Shown here: piece after piece, positions 8,577-18,040 of the stretch
Layout of the letters: each line of letters begins with the position of its first letter
Position numbering within the stretch: position 1 is the first letter of the stretch
Source of the DNA: Candidatus Thermofonsia Clade 1 bacterium
GTDB lineage: Bacteria; Chloroflexota; Anaerolineae; Aggregatilineales; UBA2796
DNA: 64,000 nt
Assembly (NCBI GenBank): GCA_002794705.1
Contig: PGTK01000002.1
Location: forward strand, 272,401 to 336,400
Reading direction: 5' to 3'
Position numbers and translations under genes: made by a program
Notes under the pieces: generated by a model
What the model was told of the DNA's origin: nothing
What the model saw: only the letters and a program-made list of their open reading frames with translations
Databases searched by the model: none

Positions 8577-9845
8577 CTAGGGCGTCGGAGTGGGCGTTGG
8601 GTTGCGCGCTGTGATGCTCACCTCAACTAGATTGTTGGGAATTACTACATTCTCCCCGCTGAAGCCTTCCCGCGCCACACTCGCCTGCAGCGCCACCTGA
8701 TGGACTCCGACGCCTAAGCCGCTCAATGAGACAAATACGCGGATTTCTTCAGCATTCAGCGTCTCAAGTGCCACTTGCGCGCCGCGCACAATCACATTGA
8801 CGCGTTCAGGCTGCACAGTGACGGCAAAATCCGCTGTATCAATGCCTTGAATCTGCACGGGAATGCCTGTGAACTCGCGGCTACCCTGCACAGGCTCTAT
8901 CTCAACTGTCACAGTGATATCATGCGCCTCCAGCAGGGTCACGCCGCTCGGCACGCTCAAGCGTACGATCTGTGTGAAAGTCTGAGTGCGGTTGCTCAGA
9001 TCAATCGGCTCTGTGAAGATGACGCCATTCATCGCCTCGATAGCGCGCCGATCGCCGCGCACAAACACACGGCGCGGCGACCACGTCTGGTTAACGCGCA
9101 AGTAGCCGCTCGGCAGCTCGCCGATCAGGCGTGGCTCAACGGCTAACTCAGTCACATCGGCGCGCTGTTGCACGTCAACCGTCACAGCGACCTCTGAGGG
9201 CGTGAGCGTCACATCCGTGATCGGGCGACCTTCAACGTCTACGGCGCTGAGCGGCAAAGTGAGCGTGAATGTGCCGCGCTGATTCTGCACGTTCACTTTG
9301 ACCTGTACAGCTGCAACCTGCGCTACGCGCTCCGCTGCCCCTACGACCAGTACTTCGGTCTGGGCGGGCTGTGCCGTCACAGTATAGCCGATAGGCGGCG
9401 CTTGCTCAAACTGGACGCTGATATCTTTCAGCTGTTCGGCGCGGCGCGCCAACTGGACGCTGATGCGGCTCGGTTGCACAGCCACCACAGCTGCGCCGCG
9501 CACCTCAGGCGCAAGGCTGCCGCGCAACTCAATGCTATATGGCTCACTGCGCGGTGGCAGACCGCTCAGATCGGCGATCACTTTGACTTGGCGCAACTCT
9601 AGGCTCTCAAAGACGGATTGTAAGCCGCGCACGGTCACTTGAGCAGCCGTTGGCGGACGATTCGCCACGATCAAGCCTTCATCGTAGCGGAGTTCTATCG
9701 GCACTTGCCCGATCAAACGACGTTGCTCAACAGGATCGCGGGCTGAGAGCGCCGCATACCACACTGCAAACGCCAGCAACAGCGAGCCGATCAGCCAGCC
9801 GAGATTATCCAAGAGAAAGCGCAGCCGTGTGCGCCGCTGTTGCAT
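8577..9845 (-). CDS. YbbR-domain membrane-anchored protein (CdaR-like)
   Basis: The 422-residue protein has one N-terminal membrane segment (about residues 16-35, LGWLIGSLLLAFAVWYA), then four or so YbbR-like beta domains carrying repeats of the type VTVRGLQSVFESL, VLVVGAAERVAQV, VFVRGDRRAIEAM and VIVRGAQVALETL. It ends in a short Thr-Pro tail. In Firmicutes the equivalent protein CdaR modulates the c-di-AMP cyclase CdaA, normally encoded just upstream; no cyclase gene is present here. The ATG at 9845 has AGGAAGG upstream and is preferred to a GTG 21 bases earlier. The role is inferred from family only. Confidence 0.82.
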   Translation of the reverse strand: MQQRRTRLRFLLDNLGWLIGSLLLAFAVWYAALSARDPVEQRRLIGQVPIELRYDEGLIVANRPPTAAQVTVRGLQSVFESLELRQVKVIADLSGLPPRSEPYSIELRGSLAPEVRGAAVVAVQPSRISVQLARRAEQLKDISVQFEQAPPIGYTVTAQPAQTEVLVVGAAERVAQVAAVQVKVNVQNQRGTFTLTLPLSAVDVEGRPITDVTLTPSEVAVTVDVQQRADVTELAVEPRLIGELPSGYLRVNQTWSPRRVFVRGDRRAIEAMNGVIFTEPIDLSNRTQTFTQIVRLSVPSGVTLLEAHDITVTVEIEPVQGSREFTGIPVQIQGIDTADFAVTVQPERVNVIVRGAQVALETLNAEEIRVFVSLSGLGVGVHQVALQASVAREGFSGENVVIPNNLVEVSITARNPTPTPTP

Positions 9846-9888
9846 AGCGAACGTCCTTCCTAACACAAACTACGTCACTTTGCGCGTC

Positions 9889-12120
9889 TTACCGCACGCG
9901 CAAGCGCGTAAGTGTCACAAAATCTTCTGCTTGGGCGCCATCAGGCAGATGCAAGCGCAGCCGCTCAAAGATTTGCCCTTCGGCGCCCTCGCGCAGTGCA
10001 TACATACCCACGATCAGCGTCCAATCGCCGGTGGGCGTCCCTTCGCGCACGGTCAATTGGTGCTGATCTACGATAACTTCATCCGCCTGCCATGTGCTGG
10101 TCGGGCGCGACCAATTAGCAGGCATCCCGTCGCTTTGCGCATAGACGTTGGTGGTGTTGGGCTGAACAAGTTGCGCAAAAACGCGATAATCCGTCTCAAG
10201 CGGACGCAGACGTTGCCAATAGAGCGTGAGCATAAACGTATCGCCGCTCTGGGCGCTGAGCGGTCGCACTTCATAGCCGATCAGCGCCACTGCATCGCCC
10301 AAATTGGCGTGCATAGGATTCGGAATATCCGAATCGGCGCGCCGAGGCACGACTCGCACTGTACCGATATTCGTACGATCCGTGCGCACGCCCTCATCAG
10401 AAGTCCACATGCGCTCGCCCGTCTTCAGATCGTAGAAGCCAAGCCAGATGGTCAGCGTTTGAGGCGCATAGGCGTGATCGGGCAGGCGCACTGCCACGCG
10501 ATTCTGCCAGTATTTCCCGATGTGCGCCATCTGACTGGTCGCCCACATCCCCTCGCCCAAAAAGACATCGCGCTGTGCCACAATCGTGCCTGACTCATTC
10601 TCCAAATGGACGAACAGACTCCAATCGCGGCGCATAGGCGCCGTCTGCTGAAAGTTGAGATAAAGCATAACGTATTCAGCGGGCTGAGCAGTCAGATCGT
10701 TGTCATGTTGGTACAGGACAAGCGCCGCTGTGCTTGGCGAGTCAGGCTCGTAGAACGGCACGCTGTATAAGTCCGAGTCGAATGGATAAGGCGAGAGGAC
10801 AGGCGTGCGATAGGCAAAAAGGATCGTGATCGCTCCCGCGAACGCCGCAAAGATGTACCACGCCGCGATCAGGCGCGCTAGGTACTTGCCGCCGATCTGC
10901 CAGGCGCCCACAGCTAACCACAGACTGATCGGCGCGATGGCTGCGAACATCAACCGCCCCTGCGAAGCCCACGTCTCGCTGGTCCAGCGCAGCAGACCGC
11001 CAAACAAGACGCCGATCCACACCAAGCTGACCACCCGCGCTAACCACAGCGCGTTCACTCGCCACAGATGCGATCCCAGAACGTTCAGCAGCAGTCCACC
11101 AGCACACACCGCAGCGATAAGGTTAAAAACCGTGTAGATGAAATCGGCGAACGGCACATTCACGCCGCCGAAGAAGCCCCAATAGCTCATCAGGAAGGTG
11201 TGCCGCTCCGCCCAGAGCTGTGCTGCATTAGCAGGTATGGCGCGCCTGCCCACAATATCCAAAAAGACGTTCAGTCCCGTCGGATCGCCGTATAGCTGCC
11301 AGTTGCGCACGTACCACCATGCACTTATCAGGATTGTCAAGCCGCCCGTGACCGCCGCGCCTACCACGAACGTCTGTAGGCTGCGCAGTTGCCAAGCCTT
11401 CAGCGCTAGGACTAGGGCGATGATCGGCAACAGGAAGCCGATATTGAACTTTGCCAACATGCCCGCGCCGCTCAGGACGCCGATCAGGATCAGCTCACGG
11501 AGCGGCGGCGCATCTTGCCGCTTGATCAAGCGCGCAATGCTCACCAGAAGCGCCGTTGCCAGCATATTCGAGAGATTGTCGTTGTTCACACTGGCGCTGA
11601 TGAACAAGAACATCGGGTTGAAAGCGACGGTCGCCATGCTCAAGAGCGCGATGCCCTCGCGCTGCGGAAACAACTCCCGCGCCAAAAGATAGGTCAGCCA
11701 GACGGTCAAGGCGCCTAGCGCGACCGAGAGCCAGCGCGAGAGGTAGATGGCCCAGACCGTCCCTGAGCTGCCGTTGCGCGCTGCTGTGTGAATGGTCATA
11801 TTGGCATTGCGATCAGGCAACACCAAGCCGATATCAGCGTGCGGATTGATGTAGCGGATCGCGGGCAGATTGCTCGTATCGAAGGCAAAGGTCAGTGCCG
11901 CTGCCAAAAAGTAGTACAGCGGCGGCTGACTGCCCTCTTGCCGCCATGCCGTCTCAACACCCGCCTGCTGCACAGGCAGACTGAAGCCGTTTGTAGCGAT
12001 GTACTGCACCATTGGATAGTGCCACAGCTCATCAGAGGCTTCCAGCAGCGGCGTGACGACGCTATACAGCAGGGCAAAAAGCACATAAGCGATCAGGATC
12101 AAGCGCGCCGCACGACTCAT
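9889..12120 (-). CDS. Polytopic GT-C-like (DUF2142/GT39-type) glycosyltransferase
   Basis: The 743-residue protein has a multi-spanning N-terminal half (roughly 10-12 hydrophobic segments up to about residue 450) and a soluble beta-rich C-terminal domain. An early acidic motif, LLEASDELWHYPMVQ, lies in the first external loop, as in polyprenyl-phosphate-dependent GT-C enzymes that use such Asp/Glu residues. It probably transfers a sugar from a lipid carrier onto a surface glycan or protein. The ATG overlaps the stop of the upstream GT4 gene by four bases. Donor and acceptor are unknown. Confidence 0.75.
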   Translation of the reverse strand: MSRAARLILIAYVLFALLYSVVTPLLEASDELWHYPMVQYIATNGFSLPVQQAGVETAWRQEGSQPPLYYFLAAALTFAFDTSNLPAIRYINPHADIGLVLPDRNANMTIHTAARNGSSGTVWAIYLSRWLSVALGALTVWLTYLLARELFPQREGIALLSMATVAFNPMFLFISASVNNDNLSNMLATALLVSIARLIKRQDAPPLRELILIGVLSGAGMLAKFNIGFLLPIIALVLALKAWQLRSLQTFVVGAAVTGGLTILISAWWYVRNWQLYGDPTGLNVFLDIVGRRAIPANAAQLWAERHTFLMSYWGFFGGVNVPFADFIYTVFNLIAAVCAGGLLLNVLGSHLWRVNALWLARVVSLVWIGVLFGGLLRWTSETWASQGRLMFAAIAPISLWLAVGAWQIGGKYLARLIAAWYIFAAFAGAITILFAYRTPVLSPYPFDSDLYSVPFYEPDSPSTAALVLYQHDNDLTAQPAEYVMLYLNFQQTAPMRRDWSLFVHLENESGTIVAQRDVFLGEGMWATSQMAHIGKYWQNRVAVRLPDHAYAPQTLTIWLGFYDLKTGERMWTSDEGVRTDRTNIGTVRVVPRRADSDIPNPMHANLGDAVALIGYEVRPLSAQSGDTFMLTLYWQRLRPLETDYRVFAQLVQPNTTNVYAQSDGMPANWSRPTSTWQADEVIVDQHQLTVREGTPTGDWTLIVGMYALREGAEGQIFERLRLHLPDGAQAEDFVTLTRLRVR

Positions 12121-13286
12121 AGCTCATCGGCACTTTTTGTCAGCACTTCGAGGAAAAAGTCAGCTGTGCGCTGTGCGATGCGCGTCCAGGTGAACTGCTC
12201 CGAGAGCTGCCGCGCATGGCTACTCAGCCTTGCGCGCAGCTGTGGCGTGCTAGCGAGCGTTCGAATGGCTTCGCCGAGCGCCTCAGGCTGCTCAGGCGGC
12301 ACTAAATAGACGTTCTCGCCGTGATGCAGCTCCGGCAGCGGCAAGGCGGGCGTGCTGGTGATGATCGGGCAGCCGTGCGCCAAGCCCGCCATGAACGATC
12401 CGCGCCTGAACGAGACTCCGTCGGTATAGGGCAATGCCAGCATATCGCAGGCTAACAAATGCGCACTGACCGCTGCACTCTCAATGAAGCCTGTCCTTCG
12501 AACGCGCTCAGTGAGTCCCAGCCGATCTATCAGCTCATCCACGCTCTCAGCATAATGGACATTGCTGGGATCGCTTGCGCCTGTGCGCCCGCCGATCAGC
12601 ACCAGATAGGCATTCACGCCGCTCTGCAGTGCCTGCGCCACGCCATGCAACAGGCACGCTGCACCCTTGCTGGCATTCAAAAAGCCGAAATAGCCGATCA
12701 AGACGCCGTCATCAGGGATGTTGAGCGCAGTGCGCAACGCAGCGCGGTCAAAATCGGGCGGCGGTGCAGGCGCGATGTTAGAGCCTATCGGGATGCAGCG
12801 TAAAGGCGGAAGTCCGCGCTCTTGGGCAAGCTGCTGCTCATCATGCACATTGGTGACGATCACGCCCTTGGCGCTACGGGCAAGGCTGAGCAACGCCTGA
12901 TAGCGCAAACTGCCCGCCTTCGGGAACAGATACGGCACAAGCAGATCGTGAAACGTCGTGATGGTAGGGAAGTTGCTCAGACGTGACGGCAACAGATGCA
13001 CCAATGGCGCCACCTTGCCGAACGCCACCGCCTCATACTGCAAATTGATCACCTCTAAGCGATTCTGGCGCGCCCAGCGGCTCACCTGCATGAGCGCCGC
13101 CCAATTCCAATCGCGCACCTCAGCTGTCACCCGAATGCCTGAGTGACCGTTGCCCTGCGCCCGCTGATGGGTCAAGACATGCACCTCATGCCCCAGCGCA
13201 GCGAGCGCTGCCGCCAATTCATGTGTGAACGCGCCCACGCCGCCCTCCATTGGCGGATATTCGCCCGTAATGAAGCCGATCCGCAT
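12117..13286 (-). CDS. Glycosyltransferase family 4 (GT-B fold)
   Basis: The 389-residue cytoplasmic enzyme starts MRIGFITGEYPPMEGGVGAF, the typical Gly-rich acceptor-side loop of GT4 enzymes. The C-terminal Rossmann half has LIGYFGFLNASKGAACLL, the stretch before the donor site (LPYTDGVSFRRGSF) and the NVYLVPPEQPEAL region. It should build a surface glycan from a nucleotide sugar. AGACAGGT precedes the ATG. It sits between a GT2 gene upstream and the GT-C-like gene downstream, with an ATGA overlap on the latter, so the three probably act in one pathway. Specificity cannot be read. Confidence 0.87.
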   Translation of the reverse strand: MRIGFITGEYPPMEGGVGAFTHELAAALAALGHEVHVLTHQRAQGNGHSGIRVTAEVRDWNWAALMQVSRWARQNRLEVINLQYEAVAFGKVAPLVHLLPSRLSNFPTITTFHDLLVPYLFPKAGSLRYQALLSLARSAKGVIVTNVHDEQQLAQERGLPPLRCIPIGSNIAPAPPPDFDRAALRTALNIPDDGVLIGYFGFLNASKGAACLLHGVAQALQSGVNAYLVLIGGRTGASDPSNVHYAESVDELIDRLGLTERVRRTGFIESAAVSAHLLACDMLALPYTDGVSFRRGSFMAGLAHGCPIITSTPALPLPELHHGENVYLVPPEQPEALGEAIRTLASTPQLRARLSSHARQLSEQFTWTRIAQRTADFFLEVLTKSADEL

Positions 13287-13298
13287 ACCTGTCTGCCT

Positions 13299-14237
13299 CT
13301 AGGTTTTGTTCAGCAATGCCCGAATCACTTGCCAATAGAGCTGTACACGCTCACGGCGCAAAGGGCGCTTGGAGCCAAGCGCGCCCTTTAGCGCTTCTAG
13401 GGATAATTGTTGCGCATAGCTGACGATCAGGAAAGCGCGCAAGACTGTCGCTGCGCCTACGCCGTGAAACTTGCGCAAATAGCGCACCTTGCCACGTTGA
13501 AAGTGGATTTGTTTGACTAGGCTTGCTTGCTCAGTGCTTTTGCCGCCGTGATGCACCACATACACACCGCCGTGATAGACTACCTCCCAGCCTGCTAATT
13601 TGGCGCGCTTGCAGAAGTCCACTTCTTCGCTGAACATGAAGTAGCCTTCGTCTAAGCCGCCAATTTGCTCGTAAACAGCGCGCCGCAACATCAAGGCTGA
13701 GCCTTGCACCCAGTCTACCCTTGCAATAGCAGTATCAGCCACATCGCGGAAGTAAAAGCGATCCAGCAAGCCTCTGGGCGCATAGGGCTGCAGCCATGTG
13801 CTCTCTAAGAGCGATATCAGCAAGGTGGGAAAGCGCCGCCGCGTGGATTGATGCGTGCCATCTGTGTTGAGCGTGTGCGCGCCCAAAATGCCGACCTGCG
13901 GATGCTCCCGCAAGTAGCTGACCATCTCTGCCAATGCCGTGCCGCGCACCTCAGTATCAGGATTGAGCAGGAAGAGGAACTCACCTTGCGCTGCCGCCAG
14001 ACCGATATTATTGCCGCGTGTAAAGCCAACGTTTTCGCTTTGAGGCAAAGTGCCCACATACGGATACGCTTCCTTCAACAATTCGACCGTGCCATCATTG
14101 CTGGCTGAGTCCACCACAATGATCTCAGTTGATAGAGGCGCCAAACGCAATGACTCAGCAATCGAATCGAGGCAGCGGGCGAGGTAGTCGCGCACGTTCC
14201 ACGAGACAATGATGATTGATAGCTCCACTGACTTCAT
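13299..14237 (-). CDS. Glycosyltransferase family 2 (rhamnosyltransferase-like)
   Basis: The 312-residue protein is a GT-A fold family 2 enzyme. Visible are SIIIVSWNVRDYLARCLDSI at the N-terminus, IIVVDSASNDGTVELL for UDP/TDP binding, the FLLNPDTEV DxD-like metal site, and GYFMFSEEVDFCKRAKLAGW (the ED catalytic-base region). It most resembles dTDP-rhamnose-type transferases of this family, without proof of the sugar. A TATAAT lies so close upstream that the transcript is probably leaderless. It heads the run of GT2, GT4 and GT-C-like genes. Confidence 0.88.
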   Translation of the reverse strand: MKSVELSIIIVSWNVRDYLARCLDSIAESLRLAPLSTEIIVVDSASNDGTVELLKEAYPYVGTLPQSENVGFTRGNNIGLAAAQGEFLFLLNPDTEVRGTALAEMVSYLREHPQVGILGAHTLNTDGTHQSTRRRFPTLLISLLESTWLQPYAPRGLLDRFYFRDVADTAIARVDWVQGSALMLRRAVYEQIGGLDEGYFMFSEEVDFCKRAKLAGWEVVYHGGVYVVHHGGKSTEQASLVKQIHFQRGKVRYLRKFHGVGAATVLRAFLIVSYAQQLSLEALKGALGSKRPLRRERVQLYWQVIRALLNKT

Positions 14238-14246
14238 AGGAGAGCA

Positions 14247-14252
14247 ATTATA
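14247..14252 (-). promoter_or_regulatory. -10 element immediately upstream of the GT2 gene
   Basis: The minus strand reads TATAAT with only nine bases before the ATG at 14237. Transcription would start about 3-5 bases ahead of the start codon, giving an essentially leaderless mRNA with no room for a ribosome binding site. Confidence 0.5.
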
Positions 14253-14334
14253 CCGAATTCAGCCTATTCAGACTGGCATACGGCGCTTTTTTTGAGTACG
14301 ATCTGCCTAACGAACGCTAAGAATCGAGCGCTCT

Positions 14335-15294
14335 ATGCCGATCATTTTCGCGCTGATGCTGTTAGTGGTGATCGCCAATTTTGCTGAGAGCCGTCCGCGC
14401 TGGCAACCGATGCTCTCCATGCTGATCCTTGCCGCCAACGCAGGCCTGGTCGCTCTGACGCTCTCCTTAGAGCCGAGTCCTGCGGCATTGGCGCTGAACA
14501 TTGGCTTGGCGGCTCTGGCTTGCCTGCCGCTTTGGCGACCCGCACGCTTGCGCCTTGCTGCTTGGCTGCCCAAAAGCGGCTTTAAGCCCGATTCGCCGCT
14601 GCACATGACGGCGCTTGTGCTGTGCGTGTACTTGATCGCTAACAGCTTGCTCAGCTACGCCCTTGCTGACGGACTGAGCGGCTTGCGCGAATCGGCTCAG
14701 GCGCGTGGCGACGTGCTGAACGTTGAAAGCCTGCTGACTCAGATGCTGATTTTCACCTTTTTCGGCATTCTAGGCGTCGGACTAGGCATACGGCGCACCT
14801 TTCCACAGGTCTTAGAGCGCCTCGCCCTGCGCGCCCCGACTCTGCGCGAAATTTACATCGGCTTCGGCATTGCATTCGGCTTATTCTGGACGGTCTATGC
14901 GCTCAGCGTGCTGTGGCAGCTGCTCCTGCCGCCGGACGTGATCGAGCAGCAGACTGAGTTGAGCGGCTTGATCGCCGAAAATATCGAGACGCTCAGCCTC
15001 GCTTTTTGGGTCGCGTTTACGGCAGCTGTGGGCGAGGAAATCGCTTTCCGCGGCGCTCTGCAGCCGATCTTCGGCAACTGGCTCACTAGCGCCGTCTTTG
15101 CCCTGACTCACACCCAATATGCCTTTACGCCCGCGCTCGGCATTATCTTCGTTGTCTCGCTTGGCTTTGGCTGGGCGCGGCAACGCTACAACACAACAGT
15201 AGTGATTGTGGCGCACTTTGCCTACAACTTCGCGTTGGCTGCGCTGGTCGTCTTCGGACGCTACGCGCTAGACCTGCTGGAGATGATGCTATGA
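14335..15294 (+). CDS. CPBP-family intramembrane glutamic protease
   Basis: The 319-residue integral membrane protein has about eight hydrophobic segments and the three conserved motifs of the CPBP/Rce1-like family. These are GEEIAFRGALQ (E234, E235, R239), FALTHTQYAF (H259) and VAHFAYNFA (H294, N298). Such proteins are site-2-like intramembrane proteases or prenyl-protein peptidases. The substrate is unknown. Its stop overlaps the start of the CapA-like lipoprotein gene as ATGA, so the two are co-translated, and the protease might act on that envelope pathway. Confidence 0.88.
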   Translation: MPIIFALMLLVVIANFAESRPRWQPMLSMLILAANAGLVALTLSLEPSPAALALNIGLAALACLPLWRPARLRLAAWLPKSGFKPDSPLHMTALVLCVYLIANSLLSYALADGLSGLRESAQARGDVLNVESLLTQMLIFTFFGILGVGLGIRRTFPQVLERLALRAPTLREIYIGFGIAFGLFWTVYALSVLWQLLLPPDVIEQQTELSGLIAENIETLSLAFWVAFTAAVGEEIAFRGALQPIFGNWLTSAVFALTHTQYAFTPALGIIFVVSLGFGWARQRYNTTVVIVAHFAYNFALAALVVFGRYALDLLEMML

Positions 15295-17105
15295 AGACTC
15301 TCCGCACAGCATATCGCGGCGCGCTGTGGCTCTTGTGCGCGCTCTTGCTGAGCGGTTGCTTTGCACGCGGCACGCGCCCGCCCATGACGCCGACTTTCAA
15401 CGCCCTAGCGCCTGAGGTCAGCCCAATGGCGACGCCCCTTCAGCCTCAGGTGACGCTTGAGCCGACTCCCTTCACGCCTGAGCCTGCGCCGCCGACTACT
15501 GGTGGGATCGCCCAACAGCCGACGCCGCTCCCGCCCCCAACGCAGCCTGCGCCGCCCACAGGCGCGATTCGCGTCTTCATTGCTGAGGGCGTGCCGCCCG
15601 CCCTTGCTGCCGCTTTCACGCCGCTGCTCACAAACAGACAAGTGGTGTTAAGCGACCTCCCCAGTTCGCAAGTCCAGCTCATCCGCGTGGCGCCCAACAC
15701 GCCGACTCCGCTTTTGGCGCGTTGGGTCTATGTGCCAGTTGTGCCATTCCTCTCCACAGCGGAGCGGATCAGCATCTCGGACATTCAGCGCTTTTGGCGT
15801 GGCGATATCGCGGCGCTTGCTGCCCTGAGCGAAGGCGGACAGCCGCCCGTCTTAGTCATGACTGAAGAGATACGCCGTTGGCTAGTCAGCGGGCTGGGCG
15901 AGCCTGCGCCCAATGTGCCGACTGAAGTGGTGCTGGAGGAAATTCTCGCGCCGCGCCTATGGGAGCTACGCAGCGCGTGGTCAATTTTGCCCTTTGAGAA
16001 GCTGAATCCGACTTTGAAGGCACTAACTGTAGATGGCGTGAACATTCTGAGCCGTTCGGTCTCGGTTGATCAATGGGCAATGACTGATACCTTCGGCGTC
16101 ATCGGCACAGACGCCGCCGCTCTGCAAACTGTGACGCAGGCGATCCTCGCTGCAGGGACGTGGCAAGCGACCAACCGCGATCCCACGCGCCTGACCTCGC
16201 TCATCTTGACAGGCGTCACGGCGCTGACACGCGCTACCGCTTGGAAGATGGAAACTCAGGGCATCCTCTACCCGGCGCGAGATATCGCGCCTTTTTTTGC
16301 CGAAGCTGATATCCTGCACACCAGTAACGAGGTCGCTTTTGCTAAGAATTGCCCGTATCCCGATCCCGCCTCGCAGAGCCTGATCTTTTGCAGCCGCGAA
16401 AAGTACTTCGAGCTGCTGCTGAACATCGGCGTGAACGTGATCGAGCTGACAGGCAACCATGTGAACGACTGGGGGACAGATGCACTGCTCAATACCCTTG
16501 CGATCTACGAGGCGCATAGCATCCCGTACTTTGGCGGCGGCAAAAACACTGCCGACGCGCAGCGTGCCGCCATTCGCGTCCATAACGGCAACATGATCGC
16601 CTTCATCGGCTGCAATGCGGTCGGTCCGCGTGGCGCCTGGGCAACTGAGGCACGTCCGGGCGCGGCGCGCTGCGATGATGAGTACCTCAGCCGCGAGATT
16701 CCGCGCCTGAAGGCACTCGCCGATATCGTAGTGATGACGATTCAGTATCAGGAGCTATACCAGTACAACGCGCCGCCCGCCCAAGATGCCTTTTTTCGCA
16801 AATACGCCGCCATGGGCGCCGATGTAGTCATTGGCAGTCAGGCGCATCAGCCGCAGGGCTTTGCCTTCACAGCTTGGCAGGGCGGCGCGTTCATCCACTT
16901 CGGCTTGGGCAACCTGTTCTTCGATCAAATGCAGTCGCTTGGCACACGCCAAATGTTCGCCGACAAACTGACCATCTATGACGGTCGTCTGCTCTCTGTG
17001 ACGCTTTTCACAGGCTTGATCGAGGATTACGCCCGTCCGCGCCCAATGACTGAGCCTGAGCGCGCTGCTTTCCTGCGCACAATCTTTAAGGCAAGTGGGT
17101 GGTAG
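15291..17105 (+). CDS. CapA-like lipoprotein with N-terminal binding-protein-like region
   Basis: The 604-residue product has a lipoprotein signal (LLLSGC, lipidated Cys23), a Thr-Pro rich linker (about 35-90), a region resembling periplasmic phosphate-binding proteins (about 95-290, with ERISISDIQRFWRGD), and a CapA-type metallophosphoesterase domain (about 300-600). In the CapA domain NVIELTGNHVNDWG and VIGSQAHQPQG are conserved, but the usual GDVML and NLE motifs read TGVTAL and TSNEV, so the metal site is altered. CapA proteins work in poly-gamma-glutamate or capsule handling. It is translationally coupled to the CPBP protease gene. The exact role is open. Confidence 0.8.
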   Translation: MKTLRTAYRGALWLLCALLLSGCFARGTRPPMTPTFNALAPEVSPMATPLQPQVTLEPTPFTPEPAPPTTGGIAQQPTPLPPPTQPAPPTGAIRVFIAEGVPPALAAAFTPLLTNRQVVLSDLPSSQVQLIRVAPNTPTPLLARWVYVPVVPFLSTAERISISDIQRFWRGDIAALAALSEGGQPPVLVMTEEIRRWLVSGLGEPAPNVPTEVVLEEILAPRLWELRSAWSILPFEKLNPTLKALTVDGVNILSRSVSVDQWAMTDTFGVIGTDAAALQTVTQAILAAGTWQATNRDPTRLTSLILTGVTALTRATAWKMETQGILYPARDIAPFFAEADILHTSNEVAFAKNCPYPDPASQSLIFCSREKYFELLLNIGVNVIELTGNHVNDWGTDALLNTLAIYEAHSIPYFGGGKNTADAQRAAIRVHNGNMIAFIGCNAVGPRGAWATEARPGAARCDDEYLSREIPRLKALADIVVMTIQYQELYQYNAPPAQDAFFRKYAAMGADVVIGSQAHQPQGFAFTAWQGGAFIHFGLGNLFFDQMQSLGTRQMFADKLTIYDGRLLSVTLFTGLIEDYARPRPMTEPERAAFLRTIFKASGW

Positions 17106-17107
17106 CC

Positions 17108-18040
17108 CTAGATACCTAGAATTTCGAAGAAGCGCTGCCGACGTGCCTCTTCTAGCACATCTTGCAGATTAAAGACATGATCCACAACAGCAGCGCTCAG
17201 CTGAAGGTCTATGTGTGTGCGTTCAGTTATGGAGGCTTCATGCAATATCAAGATCGTCACAACCTGGGGATGTTCTCGGCGTGTACGTTGTAAACTCTTG
17301 AGAGCTGCTCCAATACGCTCAAGCGTGCCTGCTCGATCAATCCGTCCTTTGATCTCGATAGCTGTTTGTGGTACGCCATCTTTGTAGATAGCAACATCTG
17401 GCTCGTCGCTGAAAAGTAAACTTCGACCATCAATCAGCTCAAAGCGTTGGTCTGAAGCAATACTGCCTGCCAATAAACCTCGTGCAATTAGGCGTTGCAA
17501 GAGTGCCTCACGCACGGCAAGCTCTACATTGTCGCCCTTGTTATTTTGCCACGCACCTTGCGCTTGCGCGCCAGCTGCCATACTTCGCCAAAGATCGAAC
17601 TCTCTTGGACTAAGCTGTGTGTCTACCTCCACAAGTGCGCTGATGATTTGGTTCAAATGTTGTGAGACTTTCAGAGCTTTCTCAGAATCATCAAGCTGCC
17701 TACCGCGCTCATAAGCGTCAAGATCAAAGCCAATGCGCTTCATGGACTTTTGTGAAACCATTGCCAGCATGCGATAGTAGCTCACAGCACCTGCAATACC
17801 TTGTAGCACAGCAGGATGAGCGAAGACAAATACAGGCTTGATGCCACGATGAATGACTTTCTCCCAGGCTTGCTTGCTGATGTTCAGATCATCCCAATTC
17901 AAGGTTTCACCGCGCACGGACTCAAGAGCCTCTGCAACTTCTAAAAGTCGCCATTCATGCAACTTGCGATGAAAGAAGATGCTTCTAGAAATTTGATCGA
18001 GCGTCCAAGCTGCGCTATCTACCTTGCGTTGACGTTTCAT
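17108..18040 (-). CDS. Putative type II restriction endonuclease (XcyI-like)
   Basis: The 310-residue protein follows a DNA methyltransferase gene with an ATGA overlap at 18037-18040, the layout of a type II restriction-modification operon. A PD-(D/E)xK nuclease core is visible: EPDVAIYK followed by TAIEIKGRID, with GDNVELAVREALL as a preceding helix. The N-terminal part (PVFVFAHPAVLQ, SYYRMLAMVSQK) seems to me like the XcyI/Cfr9I group, which cuts CCCGGG, but this rests on memory of the family and not on an alignment. A start 15 bases further upstream is possible. Codon use is more AT-rich than in neighbours, suggesting transfer. Confidence 0.6.
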   Translation of the reverse strand: MKRQRKVDSAAWTLDQISRSIFFHRKLHEWRLLEVAEALESVRGETLNWDDLNISKQAWEKVIHRGIKPVFVFAHPAVLQGIAGAVSYYRMLAMVSQKSMKRIGFDLDAYERGRQLDDSEKALKVSQHLNQIISALVEVDTQLSPREFDLWRSMAAGAQAQGAWQNNKGDNVELAVREALLQRLIARGLLAGSIASDQRFELIDGRSLLFSDEPDVAIYKDGVPQTAIEIKGRIDRAGTLERIGAALKSLQRTRREHPQVVTILILHEASITERTHIDLQLSAAVVDHVFNLQDVLEEARRQRFFEILGI

